Numbered from the stretch's first letter, positions 1-11,906 are shown. The stretch: 64,000 bases of DNA from Clostridium sp. NkU-1 (GCA_001312405.1 BBDR01000017.1:33943-97942); one strand, 5' to 3'. Translations and numbers: made by a program. Notes: generated from the sequence alone by a model not told the origin.

Positions 1-1577
1 CTAACGAAATTTGAAACGGCCTCCCCGCCGTCCTTTCCGTTTTGATGAATAGGAACTGCGCCTTTGTTCCAGAATGCTGTTGAATTCATCGGCTGAAACA
101 CCGGAGTCCCGAAGGCGTTTCATGCGCTGCTCCCGCCTTACAAGGAAGTCCTGTTCTTCCCTGTGTTTCTGGTATATGAAAAATGCTGCTGCACATCCGA
201 TTAAAGCGATTGCTCCCACGCTTCCTAATATAAGCCAGGCAGCTAAGGGGATCTCAAAGGGCCTTAAAGCCTTTTCCCGGTAATCTTCCGTTTCCTTTTC
301 CGGACGTTTTCCGGAAGGGTTTACGGAAGTCTGGGCGGCAGACGGGTCCAAAGCCTCGCCGGACTGGGAATCGGTTTCGGCATGAGGGATGGCGGCGATC
401 CTGGTCTCTGCTTCCTTGTTCTGGAATAAGACGTCATTTACTTCCAGGAAGGTACTGCCTACGACCCGGTCATTATAACGGTAGTTTATTTTTGCAATGG
501 CATTTTCAGGTCCCCTGATGAAATATCATAGCTGAGTTCTGCTTTTGCATCTGAAAAGTTTGCCGTTTTAGGAAGGATGATCCGGCTGTCAGGATCTAAA
601 ACCAGGGCCTCCGGTCTGGTGATGGCCAGTCCGCTGAAATTTAAGTCGCTGGTAACGGAGCTGTAGGTTTTTTCGTAATCCGCAGCTTTTAAGGAAACAA
701 AACTTTCAAAACCAAAATCCAGGAGATGTTTCGTGTCCGCCCAATACTGGGGAGTGGATCCCTTTAAGATTATGGTAATCAGCTTCATTCCGTTTCTTTC
801 CGCACAGGTTATCAGGGTATTGCCGGCCAGCGTGGTGTAGCCTGTTTTGCCGCCGATGATGCCCGAATAGTAGAAAGGAGTGCTTTTACGCATCATTTTA
901 TGACCGGGATAGATGGAAAGCCCTTCTTTATTGATGGAGTTAGGCGGAAGCTTATAATAGGTTGTAGAATCGATTTCTTCAAAAACAGGATTATTAAAGG
1001 CTGCTCTTGCAATGAGGGCCATGTCGTAAGGGGAGGTATAATGCTCCGGGTCATTTAAGCCGCTTGGATTGGAAAAATGGGTATTGGTACATCCAAGCTC
1101 CTTTGCACGGACGTTCATCATATCGGCAAAGGCTTCGGTACTTCCCGCCACATGCTCTGCAAGGGCATTGGCTGATTCATTGGCTGATTTAAGCAGCAGG
1201 GCATACAGGCAGTCCTTGACAGACAGCTTGTCCCCTTCATTGATCCCGGCATTGCTGCTTCCGGATTCCACATTAAATACGGCGTTATGGGAAAATGTTA
1301 CTGTTTCATCAAGACTGCATTTTTCAATGACCAAGAGCGCAGTCATGACCTTTGTAATGCTGGCCGGAAAATATTCGTTGTGTATGTTCTGGCCCCACAG
1401 CACGGTTCCGGTGTCTGCATCCATCAGAATGGCTCCCTGCGCCTGGACCGACGGGCCGGAAGGCCAGTCTGCGGCCCCCATAGAAGTTCTGGTAAAGGAG
1501 GAAGCAAAAAAAAGCAGGCACAGAAAAAAAATATAAAAATTTTTAAAAAATTGAGTCATATTGAGTAATCTCTCCAT
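1..1577 (-). CDS. D-alanyl-D-alanine carboxypeptidase, peptidase S11 (frameshifted)
   Basis: Secreted, membrane-anchored penicillin-binding protein that trims the terminal D-Ala of peptidoglycan stem peptides. A hydrophobic signal segment (residues about 10-28) is followed by the three S11 active-site motifs: SITK near residue 73, SAN near 131 and KTG near 244. The main frame ends at 486, but the other frame continues as an S11 C-terminal region with a membrane anchor (residues A-A-W-L-I-L-G-S-V onward) and a basic tail to the stop at 1-3. The break lies near 515, in a GGGG run; removing one G restores one reading frame. The start may be the ATG at 1559, which has GGAGAG upstream, instead of 1577. 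The family call is secure; DacF-type is inference. Confidence 0.88.
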
Positions 1578-1645
1578 AAGCTTTCATTCGGTTTCAGACG
1601 ATACTTCAATCTACAGTATAGGTTATTTGCTGTAACAAGTAAAGA

Positions 1646-2355
1646 TTATTCGCGATTTTTCCCACATTTGTATATGGATGACTTGCCCATAATAAAAAGG
1701 CAGATGGCCCAAATCAGCAGAATGGAGAAAAGGTAGATAAAACCGATGAGAAAGACCGTGTCCCGAAAGAAGCCTTCCGGTACAATGTTAATGAGCATAT
1801 CGGTGGAAGGATCCAGCATCCACAAGTCATTTTTAAAGAATATATGGTGGAACATAATAAAATATCTGGTAAAATCTGTGGAAATAATGAGCGCTGTGGC
1901 AGCAGACAGGAAAAAAAAGATCCCGGTGCCCGCGCACACGGCCCGGGGAAAAGTCCTTTTGAAATTGGTCTTTAATAAAAGAAGAACAATAAGGCATAAG
2001 GCCATGACCATGAGGCAGCCTGACCGTATGGACAGGGCACCTAAGAACAGTCCGCGGACATCCTCCATATGGGCGATTTCACGGGCATTAAAAAATTCCC
2101 GTTCAACGCTCCTATGGTGGTCTCTACGTGAAGATTGTCCCTCTTCCCCCGCAGATAAGACATCATCTCACTGGTAACGTCTAGAAGGTCCTCCATTGTC
2201 ATGGAGACTGCCTGGGTCACATTATATTTGGTATATTCTTTTTCGAAGTATCCTGGAGTCCAGTACACAGCAGCCTCCACAGAGGTGAATAAAAGCACGA
2301 TCATCAGGCAGATGGAAAATATGATTCCAGCAGTATATTGAAGCAAACGGTTCAT
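1646..2355 (-). CDS. lit: Lit-like lipoprotein intramolecular transacylase, TIGR01906/DUF1461 (frameshifted)
   Basis: Polytopic membrane protein of the TIGR01906 family. Characterised members (Lit) move an acyl chain of the lipoprotein diacylglyceryl-cysteine to its amino group, giving lyso-form lipoproteins. Visible features are an N-terminal membrane helix after MNRLLQ, a conserved extracellular N-A-R-E-I-A-H-M-E-D-V block, an F-H-H-I-F-F segment followed by ND-W-LDP, and further helices. ATG at 2355 has a strong GGAGG just upstream. The two halves are in different frames, joined near 2090 at an A run in which one base must change. The family match is good from motifs; function is inferred from characterised homologues. 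Confidence 0.75.
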
Positions 2356-2375
2356 GGGATTCCTCCTTGAGGGAA

Positions 2376-3027
2376 TTAATGTTTTGTTGCGGTAGGTAAG
2401 TTCCAGCAAAAGCGGGTCGCCAGAAGACGGATCAAAACCACAGAGCATGCGCCCGCCAGCATGGCGATATTGCCATCTATGCAGTTCATAAGCCAGGCAT
2501 AAAGGATGGCGCCTGCAATGGAAGCACAGGCATAAATATGCTTTCTAAGGACATATGGAGTTTGTCCGGCCATAATGTCCCGCAGAATGCCGCCGCCGAC
2601 TCCGGTGATGACGCCTAAAAAAAATGATGAGAAAGTGGTAATCCCCATAACCGGAAAGCACTGCTGTATCAATTCCGACTACGGTAAAGGCCCCAAGTCC
2701 GATGGCATCAAATATGTTCATAACCTTTTCATAGGTTTCCAGGGATCGCCCATCCAGTATTTTCTGGTTCAGTCTTACGATGATAAATAAAAGCATAACC
2801 GTTATAAAGGCCAGTAATACATAAATAGGGTCTTTAAAAAGGGCAGGAGGTACATTTCCTATGATAATATCCCTTAACATACCGCCTCCCACGGCGGTGG
2901 TAACACCCAAAACAATGACTCCAAGAAGATCCAGCCGTTTTTTTATGGCAACCATGGCTCCGGAAGAGGCAAAGGCTATGGTTCCGACAGCTTCTATAAA
3001 GAAAAACAGGGAAAATTCTATTTTCAT
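2376..3027 (-). CDS. UPF0126/TRIC-family membrane protein (frameshifted)
   Basis: Seven-helix membrane protein built from two homologous halves, each with a glycine-rich re-entrant motif: T-A-V-G-G-G-M-L-R-D-I in the first half and T-G-V-G-G-G-I-L-R-D-I in the second. This duplicated GGG-LRD signature defines UPF0126 (YicG-like), related to trimeric intracellular cation channels; the transported solute is not certain. ATG at 3027 (MKIEF) is preceded by GGAGG. The frame breaks near 2620 at a run of eight A, and removing one base rejoins the halves to about 217 residues, the usual family length. It lies 20 bp upstream of the lit-like gene in the same direction. Confidence 0.85.
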
Positions 3028-3303
3028 GGAAAACCTCCGATATATTTCTCTAAGGGAAATTAAGGCAAGTATAAGATTTGGAGAGAAATTTGTCAATATA
3101 TGTCGTTGTATAATCACAGGGCTTAACGCAATGGTTAAATATTACTTGATTTTTTTAAATAAAATTATATATTATATTGAAAAGTTCAAAAATGAACGTT
3201 TTAATGATTCTGCAGTAAGAGAAAGGGGATGACGCAGGCTTAGAAAGCCCAATGGGAAGAATACAGTGGAACTAGACGACCTGATTTCAGAAAGAGGTGT
3301 TGC

Positions 3304-4662
3304 ATGATGAACCAGAAAGATTTTATGAAAAATGTGGAAGAATGGTCTGATATTTGTTTGAATGACGAAAGAATTGACTTGGAAGCCTACGACAGGTTTG
3401 AGGTAAAGCGGGGGCTTAGGGATAAAAGCGGCAACGGTGTTGTGGCAGGTTTGACCAAGGTATCAAAGATTTTATCAAACAAAGTCGTAGATGGGGAAAA
3501 GGTCCCGTGTGAAGGCCAGCTGTTTTACCGGGGATATAATATTCATGATCTGGTAGACGGCGTTGTAAGAGAGGGGCGTTTTGGATTTGAGGAAATTGCC
3601 TATCTTCTTCTTTTTGGAGATCTGCCAGACAAAGGCCAGCTGGAACGCTTTACGGAGACCCTGGGCTACAGCCGGACTCTGCCTACCAATTTTGTCAGAG
3701 ATGTGGTCATGAAGGCCCCAAGCCACGATATGATGTCCTGCCTTGCCAGAAGCATTCTCACTCTGGCCTCTTATGATGAAAAGGCCGGCGACATATCTGT
3801 TCCCAATGTGCTCCGACAGAGCCTGATGTTAATCAGCGTCATGCCGATGCTGGCAGTTTATGGATATCATGCGTTCAACCACTATGAGAGAGGGGACAGC
3901 ATGTATATCCACAGGCCGGATGAAAAGCTGTCTACGGCAGAAAATATCTTAAGGCTCTTAAGGCCTGATATGAAGTATTCCAAGGTGGAAGCCCATGTAC
4001 TCGACCTGGCCCTGATCCTTCATATGGAGCATGGAGGAGGAAATAACTCCACCTTTACGACTCATGTGGTCACTTCCTCAGGTACGGACACCTACAGTGT
4101 GGTCGCGGCTGCACTTGCCTCTTTAAAGGGACCAAAGCATGGCGGCGCCAACATTAAGGTTGTGGAAATGATGGAGGATCTGCGGAAAGGGGTCCATGAC
4201 TTAAAGGATGAGGAGGAAGTGGAGAAGTACTTAAGAAAGCTTCTTCATAAGGAAGCATTTGACCGGAAAGGGCTTATTTACGGTATGGGACATGCGGTTT
4301 ATTCCAAATCCGATCCCCGTGCAGAAGTATTTAAAGGCTTTGTTAAACAACTGTCAGAGGAAAAGGGGCGGCTGGCTGATTTTAACCTATATTCCATGAT
4401 CGAACGCCTGGCTCCCCAGGTAATTGCAGATGAAAGAAAGATATATAAAGGCGTAAGCGCCAACGTGGACTTTTACAGCGGCTTTGTGTACAGCATGCTG
4501 GACATTCCCAAGGAATTGTTCACCCCGATCTTTGCCATTGCAAGGATTGTAGGCTGGAGTGCCCACCGGATCGAAGAGCTTATCAACATGGATAAGATCA
4601 TCCGTCCGGCCTACATCAGTGTGATGCAGGAAGAGGATTATAAACCTCTTGGAGATCGTTAA
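3304..4662 (+). CDS. gltA: Citrate synthase
   Basis: Condenses oxaloacetate and acetyl-CoA to citrate, the entry to the oxidative TCA branch and glutamate synthesis. It is an intact 452-residue protein with the citrate synthase signature: H-M-E-H-G-G-G-N-N-S-T-F, then G-P-K-H-G-G-A-N, G-M-G-H-A-V-Y-S-K-S-D-P-R and the catalytic Asp in S-A-N-V-D-F-Y. The N-terminal extension of roughly 50 residues before the first conserved block is typical of the clostridial form. Tandem ATGs at 3304 and 3307 follow an AGAGGTG site. There is no frameshift here, unlike most neighbours. No other TCA gene is adjacent. Confidence 0.93.
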   Translation: MMNQKDFMKNVEEWSDICLNDERIDLEAYDRFEVKRGLRDKSGNGVVAGLTKVSKILSNKVVDGEKVPCEGQLFYRGYNIHDLVDGVVREGRFGFEEIAYLLLFGDLPDKGQLERFTETLGYSRTLPTNFVRDVVMKAPSHDMMSCLARSILTLASYDEKAGDISVPNVLRQSLMLISVMPMLAVYGYHAFNHYERGDSMYIHRPDEKLSTAENILRLLRPDMKYSKVEAHVLDLALILHMEHGGGNNSTFTTHVVTSSGTDTYSVVAAALASLKGPKHGGANIKVVEMMEDLRKGVHDLKDEEEVEKYLRKLLHKEAFDRKGLIYGMGHAVYSKSDPRAEVFKGFVKQLSEEKGRLADFNLYSMIERLAPQVIADERKIYKGVSANVDFYSGFVYSMLDIPKELFTPIFAIARIVGWSAHRIEELINMDKIIRPAYISVMQEEDYKPLGDR

Positions 4663-4777
4663 GAGAACGGTTGATGGTTAAAATACAGGCTGTACTGCAG
4701 GATTTCGGGTTGCGGTATAGTCTGTCTCATTTTCTTTATGGTTTTCAGCCTTATGTTTAACTTTGGAGGAAAAATCT

Positions 4778-5416
4778 ATGGATCTTTATTCACAAAAAAA
4801 CCGACAGGACATTCCCTTATTGATAAAACATCTTCAGCGGAATAATATGGCAGGTTATCTGGTTCAGGATAAAAATGAACTTCTGGAACTTTTAAGGAAG
4901 CTCATTGCAGATGGGACGACCGTAGGCTGCGGAGATTCGGTCACCCTTGAACAGACCGGGGTGTTTGAGGATTTAAGGAATCGGGATGTGGACTTTCCGG
5001 ATAAGTTTGATCCTTCTCTTACCAGGGAAGAAAAACGGAAGATATACTTAAGGAATTTTTCGGCAGACACATTTATCACCGGAGCCAATGCGATTACCAT
5101 GGACGGGAAGATCTTTAATATTGACGGCAATGGGAGCCGGGTGGCCCCTATGCTGTACGGACCGGAACAGGTCATCGTGGTTGCAGGGGCCAATAAGATA
5201 ACAAAAGATGTGGAGGCAGCTATAAAAAGAACCAGGCAGATCGCGGCTCCCTTAGATGCAAAGCGGCTTAACAAGTCAACTCCCTGTACCTCCCTTGGCC
5301 GCTGCATTGACTGTGGACACAGGGAGAGGATATGCAATGATTTTGTCCTGATTGCAGGCCAGTTTGTGAAGGACAGGATTAAGGTAATTATAGTAGACGA
5401 GGAACTGGGGTATTAA
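4778..5416 (+). CDS. LUD-domain protein (LutC/DUF162-like)
   Basis: Intact protein of about 212 residues belonging to the lactate-utilisation LUD domain family. Typical features are a G-C-G-D-S-V-T-L motif after the first helices, T-G-A-N-A-I-T-M-D-G-K-I-F-N-I-D-G-N-G and V-A-G-A-N-K-I. A cysteine cluster (P-C-T-S-L-G-R-C-I-D-C) near the C terminus is common in stand-alone clostridial members. The start was placed at ATG 4778 because GGAGGA lies 7 bases upstream; an earlier in-frame TTG overlaps that site. No LutA/LutB partners are nearby, so a lactate role is unproven. It sits 115 bp after citrate synthase. Confidence 0.85.
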   Translation: MDLYSQKNRQDIPLLIKHLQRNNMAGYLVQDKNELLELLRKLIADGTTVGCGDSVTLEQTGVFEDLRNRDVDFPDKFDPSLTREEKRKIYLRNFSADTFITGANAITMDGKIFNIDGNGSRVAPMLYGPEQVIVVAGANKITKDVEAAIKRTRQIAAPLDAKRLNKSTPCTSLGRCIDCGHRERICNDFVLIAGQFVKDRIKVIIVDEELGY

Positions 5417-5441
5417 AATATAACACAAATGAGGAAGAAAC

Positions 5442-5475
5442 GCTGCAGGCTCTGGAGCCTGCAGGGGTCTTTGCC
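5442..5475. terminator. Convergent hairpin terminator
   Basis: Perfect 10-bp stem, CTGCAGGCTC paired with GAGCCTGCAG around a 2-base loop, lies between the LUD gene (plus) and the response-regulator gene (minus). The T-tract is poor on either strand, so termination strength is uncertain. Confidence 0.5.
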
Positions 5476-5477
5476 TC

Positions 5478-6903
5478 TTATAAAAGGGCAGGCTTCCCTT
5501 CGTTTAACAGATGGCCCTTTAAATATTCGGAAGGTGAGATTCCCGTACTTTTTAAGAAAACCTTGGTAAAATACCTGGTGCTGAAATATCCCACCCGTTC
5601 GGCAGTATTCCGGACCGTGGAAGTATGGCCTCCTGACATAAGCTCCATTGCCTTTTTTATGCGGACGCCGGTTAAGTGGTCAACAAATTTTTCTCCGGTT
5701 TTCATCTTATAGATTTTGCTTAAGTAATTGGGCGAAATATCAATCATATCTGCAATCGTATTGATTCCAATCTGATCCATATAATGTTCCTCAATATAAG
5801 CATTGATTTTATCGATTAAATCAATGCTCTGGTTCTGTGAGGTCATCTGCTTTAAATATTCCACAAGCTGGTTAAAGGATAGAATGCTGACAGTTGTTCC
5901 TGATTCCATTGTAAAAATGCGGTTTAAGGAATCATCACAAAGCTCAAAGACCTTTTTTTCATGAGGAAATTGGGAAAGTGTATGAAGAAGATTCTGAAAG
6001 CCCATAACATCATCTGTCTGGTGGGCGATCAAAAGCTTTTCCAGTAAATCCGAAAAAGGCAGAAGAGGGGAAAAGGTCTGCCTCTCTTTCTCAGATATAA
6101 CCGATCCAAGGCGGACGCAAAGGCGCAGGCTTTCCTCCCTTTGAACCGACTCAAACTGTGCAAACAGTTCTGAAAGATTCCCGGCGGAAACATGAAATCC
6201 GGTTGCCGTACATACGCTGGTCTGATGAAACCGGACCAGCGCGCTATGGAACTCCTCAGCAGGGATGACGGTACTGGTAAGATAACAGATTTCACCTGTA
6301 GGCAAAAAGGTGAATGCATACCGGGCACCGTAGCGGGAGGAGATGGAAGAGAGTATGGCATTCAGCTCATCTAAATCGTTTTTAAAGGTCTCCTTATGAT
6401 AATGGTCAACATAAAAAAAGAACAGCCGTGTAAGGAGGAAGAACGTATTTGGGAGTCTGCAAAAACCGGATGGAGGTATGGAGGTCAAGAATTTTTTTCA
6501 AATTCCAGTTCATAATCCTTTTTCAGCAAAAGCTCCCGCTCTCCAAAAAGGGAAGCAGCCTTTTCCATGGTAGTTCTGACTTCCTCCAGGCTGGCAGGCT
6601 TTAAGAGATAGTCAATCGCTCCCAGCTTTAAGGCTTCCTGGGCATAGGTAAATTCTGCATATCCGGTCAGCATGACCACCGGGATTTTTAGCTTATGAAA
6701 CCGGGAAAATGCCTGCAGCCCGGTGAGCATCGGCATATGGATATCCAGAAAAATCAGGTCTGGCAATTCTTTTTCCAATTGCTTTAAAAGTTTTCTCCGT
6801 TTTCCACTTCAAAAAACTGGTGCATGTTGGGATAAAGTTCCTCAATCATGCTTTTTAATCCAAGCCGGATGAGGCGTTCATCATCAGCCAGAAGAATTTT
6901 CAT
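5478..6903 (-). CDS. YesN-type response regulator, receiver plus AraC HTH (frameshifted)
   Basis: DNA-binding partner of the adjacent YesM-like kinase. The receiver domain begins MKILLADDE (acidic pair), carries the phospho-acceptor Asp in D-L-I-F-L-D-I-H-M-P and the conserved Lys in L-L-K-P-A. A linker of about 250 residues leads to a C-terminal AraC domain (I-S-P-N-Y-L-S-K-I-Y-K-M then G-Y-F-S-T-R-Y-F-T-K-V-F). The reading frame breaks twice, near 6785 and near 6487. The start codon at 6903 overlaps the kinase stop (ATGA), so the two are translationally coupled. It probably activates the divergent sugar importer at 8849; this is inference from location. Confidence 0.88.
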
Positions 6904-8661
6904 ACAGAGGTCTCTCCTTCCAGGGGTATCTTAATTCTCATGGAGGTAATATCTCCAATTAGTTTTATCTCAAAGGAAGCATGGGGGTGAAAGATTTTTA
7001 TGCGGTTTCCCACATTTCTTATGCCAACCTTTCCATCGGAGTATACTTCCTGAATATTAATGGGAATTCCGTTGTTTTTAGCTTCCAGAATCAGGGTCTG
7101 ATCCTCAATGAAGGCGGAAATGGAGATGGTTATGGAAATGCCATCACTGTCCATTCCATGTTTCAGGGCATTCTCCACAAGGGGCTGGATGAGAAGCCTT
7201 GGAATGGAAATATACTTTGCCTCTTCTTCCATGGAGCTTATAAAGGTCAGGCGTTCATCATAACGTATTTTAAGGAGATTGCAGTATTGGATGCAGAATT
7301 CAAATTCTTCCTGTACAGTGGTCAGCTTTGCATTGCTGCAGGTATAGCGGAATATTCTGGTCAGCTGGATAATGCTGTCCTCCAGCTCTTTTTTTCATAC
7401 CAATCCGGTTCATGGACAGGAAGCAGTTTAAGGTATTGTAGAGAAAATGGGGGTTGATCTGGCTTTGAAGGGCACGGTATTCTGCCTCCTGTCGGTCGAT
7501 TTCATATTTATAGGACTGGTCAATGTAAAGCTGAAGCTTTTGGATCATCTCGTTTAAATTCTCCGCAATCAGGGACAATTCTTCCGTGTTAAAGGAATCG
7601 TTCTGCAAAAGGTCTGTGTCAGGGACAGAAGCCTCCAAATCTCCTCTTGCCACCTTTTTCATGGTATTTAAGATGGAATTTAAGGCAAGGGCAGTCTTCT
7701 TTGAGTTGGAACGGAAGATTGAGAATGCGGCCAGTATGGAGGCAAGGCTTAAAATAGCAGCCAGGCTCCAGACAATGGATACTTCCTTAAAGATATCGTT
7801 TTGGGAGGAGACAAAAATAAGCTGCCAGGGCATTCCTGAAATATCGCTTTTGTACAGGCGGTAAGTATCAGAGTCTGTCCGGATCATATTTTCTGCGGCA
7901 GACAGCTTTTTAAGGACGCCTTCCTCCACCTTTCCCACCTGGTAAACAGGGGTTCCATCCTGGCCTGCGATGACAAAGCCAGAATTTTGGCTTAAGTTTA
8001 CGCTGCTGAAAATATCCTTGATGATTTTGTCGGAGGCATCGATCCGGATGATGCCCAGCTTCCGTTTGGTGTACACGTTGCGGACCGTATGCAGGGCAGA
8101 GATCACCGTTGTCTCAGAGCGGATATAAGGGGGAGGCTCTGAAACCATAAAGTGATATGGATCCGTCGTATTTAAGACCTGCTGATACCAGGGTTTTTGC
8201 TGGTAAGGGTAGTCTGTGGTGTTGATGAGGTCGCTTGTTTTTGTTGCAGTAACGATGATATGGTTGTCCGGGTTTACAGGCATGAAAGAAACTGCCAGGA
8301 TATCCTCCCTTGCGGTATTTAAAATACGCTGTATGGAAGTGGTGTAGTTTTGCCGGTGCCGCTCGATCTGGTAGTCCAAAGAACCGTTATTTGTGTATTC
8401 CCCATTCTCAACGGCTGCATAAAAGTTCAGAATATCATCGTAAATATAAGGAGTCAGGGCCAGCCTTTTTAAGTCGGATACATAGGTGCTTAAATTGGTT
8501 GAGATAGAATAAAGGGAGGTTGAAAAGTATTTTTCATTATCCCTGTAAATTCTGTTCTGGAAGTAAAACGCAAGTATGGTGGCCATGATGAGGATAGGCA
8601 AAACAATGCTAACGAGAAACAGGGCCAAAACCGGTTTTGAAAGCTCTGACGTTTTTTTCAT
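6900..8661 (-). CDS. YesM-type sensor histidine kinase (frameshifted)
   Basis: Membrane sensor with an N-terminal helix (residues about 9-30), a large extracellular sensor region of roughly 260 residues, a second helix, a HAMP-like linker and a His-kinase (PF06580) domain. The phospho-accepting His is in S-Q-I-N-P-H-F-L-Y-N. The ATP-binding part has R-L-L-I-Q-P-L-V-E-N-A-L-K-H-G and G-I-R-N-V-G-N-R. The frame breaks near 7390 in a run of T. It is paired with the YesN-type regulator downstream and divergent from a CUT1 importer, the normal arrangement for extracellular carbohydrate sensing in Clostridia. The 187-bp gap to 8849 must hold both divergent promoters. Confidence 0.9.
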
Positions 8662-8848
8662 ATGGGGTCACCTCCTGGGCCTATATTGTATACATAATAG
8701 ATCCCTTTTTCAATCCCCTATCAGGAAAATAATAGAAAAGAGCCTGAAAGTGTAGATTTGAGTATCTTACGGAACCAAACGGACTGTGATAAACTAAAGA
8801 TACAAAATAGCCGGCTAAAAACCAATATGAATGTAAGGGAGAATTATT

Positions 8849-10177
8849 ATGAAGAAGTTAGCACTTGCCTCACTGGCAGGCTTAGTTGCAGTCAGCGTGT
8901 TAGGCTGCTCCAAGGCACCCCAGGAACCTGTGGAGACCACCACAACCGCAACGACAGCAGCGGTAAAAAAAGACAGAAACAAAAGGGAATGCAGTAACTC
9001 CCACAGGCGTTACCATTGAATTTTTATATAACTTAAACGGCGAGTCTGTCAGCGATGCATTCAGGATGTGTGCAGGCAGTTTACAGAGGAAACGGGAATC
9101 GGCGTGGAAGCGGTCATGCCGGGAAGCAACTTTTCTGATATTATGAAGACCAGAATGGCTTCCAACCAGCTTCCTGATGCATGGACAACCCATGGCTGGG
9201 CAGTTGCAAGATATGCAGAATACTTAGCACCTTTAAATGATTTTGAGTTTGCATCTCACATTTCCCCAAGCATTAAGGAACAGATCACAGATGGGGAAGG
9301 AAACCTTTATACCCTTCCAATTGACATGGATTTAACAGGAATGATCTATAACGAAAATGTGCTGAAAGAAGCTGGTGTGAATGTAGATGACATCAAAACC
9401 TGGGCTGATTTTGAGGCAGCCTGCGAGAAGATCAAGGCAGCAGGACTGACACCTATCCAGCTTGGCGGAAAAGACAGCTACACCATGGGAAATATGATGG
9501 ATTTCGTAGCGCCTACCCTGATTACAAACGAGGATGAAGCCAATCAGGCAGCTCTTTTAGACGGCAGCTTTGACTGGGGCAAATGGAATACGGTTGTAAA
9601 TCAGATTGATTCCTGGAGGCAGAAGGGATATTTCAATACAGATGCCGTTACAGCAGATTTCATGACAGGTATCAAGGCTCTTGCGGCTGATAAGGCAGCT
9701 TTCATGTTTACTGCAGCCAGCGGAATCACAGAAACCTACGTTCAGAACGCGGATACAGAAATGGGCTTTATGCCTCTTCCTGCAAGAGAAGAAGGGTTGA
9801 AACAGTCCCTGATGACAGGTGAGCACTTTGCAGTGGGTATGTCAAAGACTACAAAGCATCCGGAGGAAGTAAAGCAGTTTATGGAATTCCTTGCCCGTGA
9901 AGACATCAGCTCTTATCTTGCTACCAAATGCGGTATGCCTTCCGGTCTTGACAATGTGGTAAGTGATACAGGAAGACTGGCTCCTTACTATGATAAATAT
10001 GCAAATGACAGTTCCATTTTAAATATCCCTTATTTTGACAGAAAATATCTGCCGAGCGGCATGTGGAATGACCTCTGCGTAACAGGAGCTGCCGTTGTTT
10101 CAGGACAGGCAGATTCCCTTACTGTTGCAGTGGACCAGATGAAAACAAGCTATGAGGAAAAGAAAGCACAGGAGTAA
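8849..10177 (+). CDS. CUT1 ABC importer sugar-binding lipoprotein (frameshifted)
   Basis: Extracellular solute-binding protein, family 1. The signal peptide MKKLALASLAGLVAVSVLGC ends in a lipobox with Cys near residue 20, then comes a Thr-rich linker. The mature domain reads D-M-D-L-T-G-M-I-Y-N in the region usual for sugar-binding proteins. Two breaks are visible: an extra A in a 7-A run near 8966 and a missing C near 9055 (F-Q-D-V-C-R restored). It is followed by two permease genes and an alpha-galactosidase, which suggests raffinose/melibiose-type substrates. The cytoplasmic ATPase is not encoded here. Confidence 0.9.
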
Positions 10178-10179
10178 AC

Positions 10180-11053
10180 ATGAAGATTCAGAAAAAATCA
10201 GCAATCAATCTGTTTTATATTCCGGCAGTGATATTGTTTCTTGTTTTTGTGATTTATCCGTTTATCCAGGGTATCCGGCTGTCCTTTACCAACTGGAATG
10301 GGTATTCCCAGTCAATGAAATTTGTTGGAATTAAGAATTATGCCAGATTGTTTCAGGATGCAAATGTAAAGACAGCACTGGTCAATACCCTTATTTACGG
10401 TGTTATGAGTACCGTGATCCAGAATATCTTAGGTCTTGGCTACGCGTTATTTTTAAATACAAAGTTTAAGGGACGTTCCATTGTCAGAACGGTTATCTAC
10501 ATGCCGGTTATGATTGCTCCGCTGATTATGGGTTACATCATGTATTTCTTCTTTCAGTATGACGGGGGTGCGGTCAATGATATTTTGACCGCCCTCCATA
10601 TGGAGCCGGTGGACCTGCTGGTCCATTCAGGGACAGCCATCCGGATCATTGTTTTGGTAAACTCCCTGCAGTTTGTGGGCGTGGCCATGGTCATCTACCT
10701 GGCAGGGCTCCAGAATGTGCCGAACATGTATTATGAAGCAGCCATGATTGATGGAGCCACCTTCTGGGAGCGTTTTAAGCACATCACCATTCCGCTGCTG
10801 ATGCCGGCCATTTCCTCCTCTACCATCTTAAACCTGATCGGAGGATTAAAGCTCTTTGACCTGGTTATGGCTCTTACAAGCGGCGGACCGGGATTCAGCA
10901 CCCATTCCCTGTCCACTCTTGTTACGAACCAGTATTTTTCGGCTCAGTCCGCAGGATATGCTTCTGCCATCGGAATTTTTTTCATTCCTGCTGATTATGA
11001 TCATCAGCAATATGGTCATGGGGTATTTTGACAAAAAGGAGGTGGATGTGTAA
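10180..11053 (+). CDS. CUT1 ABC importer permease, MalF/MsmF-like (frameshifted)
   Basis: Six-helix inner-membrane permease of the sugar importer. The EAA loop that contacts the ATPase reads Y-Y-E-A-A-M-I-D-G-A-T-F-W near residue 190. It starts two bases after the binding-protein stop. The frame breaks near 10980 in a run of T; the restored C terminus reads M-V-M-G-Y-F-D-K-K-E-V-D-V and ends at TAA 11051-11053, which overlaps the next start (TAATG). Confidence 0.9.
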
Positions 11054-11875
11054 TGAAAGGATCAAGATTTTCCAATGCCTGGAGATATGTCCTGGCTCTC
11101 ATGATCATTGCAGTCCACTTTGTACCCATCTATATGGTGGTTGCCATTGCGTTCAAATCACCATATGACCATTCCTCCAGGTGGGCATTTCCGGGATATC
11201 TTTACTTAAAAAAATATTTATACCGCGCTGGAGCGGGGAGGAATGCTTCTGGCCCTTAAAAATACGGTGATCATCAGCGGCATGTCAATCCTGTTTATTG
11301 TGGTCGTCGGTGCCATGGCGGCTTATCCTCTGGCGAGAAATAAAAGCAGGCTTAACAACCTGGTGAAAGGGTTCATTATGGGCGTCATGATGATCCCGCC
11401 CTTAAGCATTCTGGTTCCTCTGTATTCCTTTATGGCTAAGATTCAGGGAATCAATTCCTACTGGGGCATGATCGTGACCTTAATTACCTTCCAGCTTCCC
11501 ACCAGCATCTTTTTGTTTTCAAGCTTTATTACCAGCATTCCGGTTGCCCTTGAGGAAGCGGCGGCAATTGACGGCTGCGGGCCGTTCCAGACATTTTTCA
11601 GGATCATCATGCCTCAGCTGAAGCCGGTAACAGCTTCTGTTATCATTATCACCGGTGTGAACTGCTGGAACAATTACCAGTTTGCCCTATACTTACTCCA
11701 GTCACCCCGGATTAAGACCATTACGCTGGCCATTGCAGGCTTCTTTTCCGCAGACTCGGCCAATGTCAATGGAGCAGCGGCAGCGGCTTTTATTGGAATC
11801 CTCCCCATGGTTTTGGTATTCCTGTTTTTGCAGAAATACTTTATCCAGGGCATGGTGGACAGCGCGATCAAGTAA
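11053..11875 (+). CDS. CUT1 ABC importer permease, MalG/MsmG-like (frameshifted)
   Basis: Second permease subunit. The N-terminal helix follows MKGSRFSN, and the EAA motif V-A-L-E-E-A-A-A-I-D-G-C-G lies in the middle, as in MalG-type subunits. A run of seven A near 11210 breaks the frame; removing one A gives I-Y-T-A-L-E-R-G-G-M-L-L, joining both parts into about 274 residues. The start overlaps the stop of the upstream permease, consistent with translational coupling. Confidence 0.9.
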
Positions 11876-11906
11876 TTGGAGTATAATTAAATAAGCTTCA
11901 GAAAAG

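Noticed and set aside
3128..3303. Possible riboswitch or T-box before citrate synthase
   Set aside because: No specific conserved core or antiterminator pairing could be found; the stretch is mostly AT-rich with a few short repeats.
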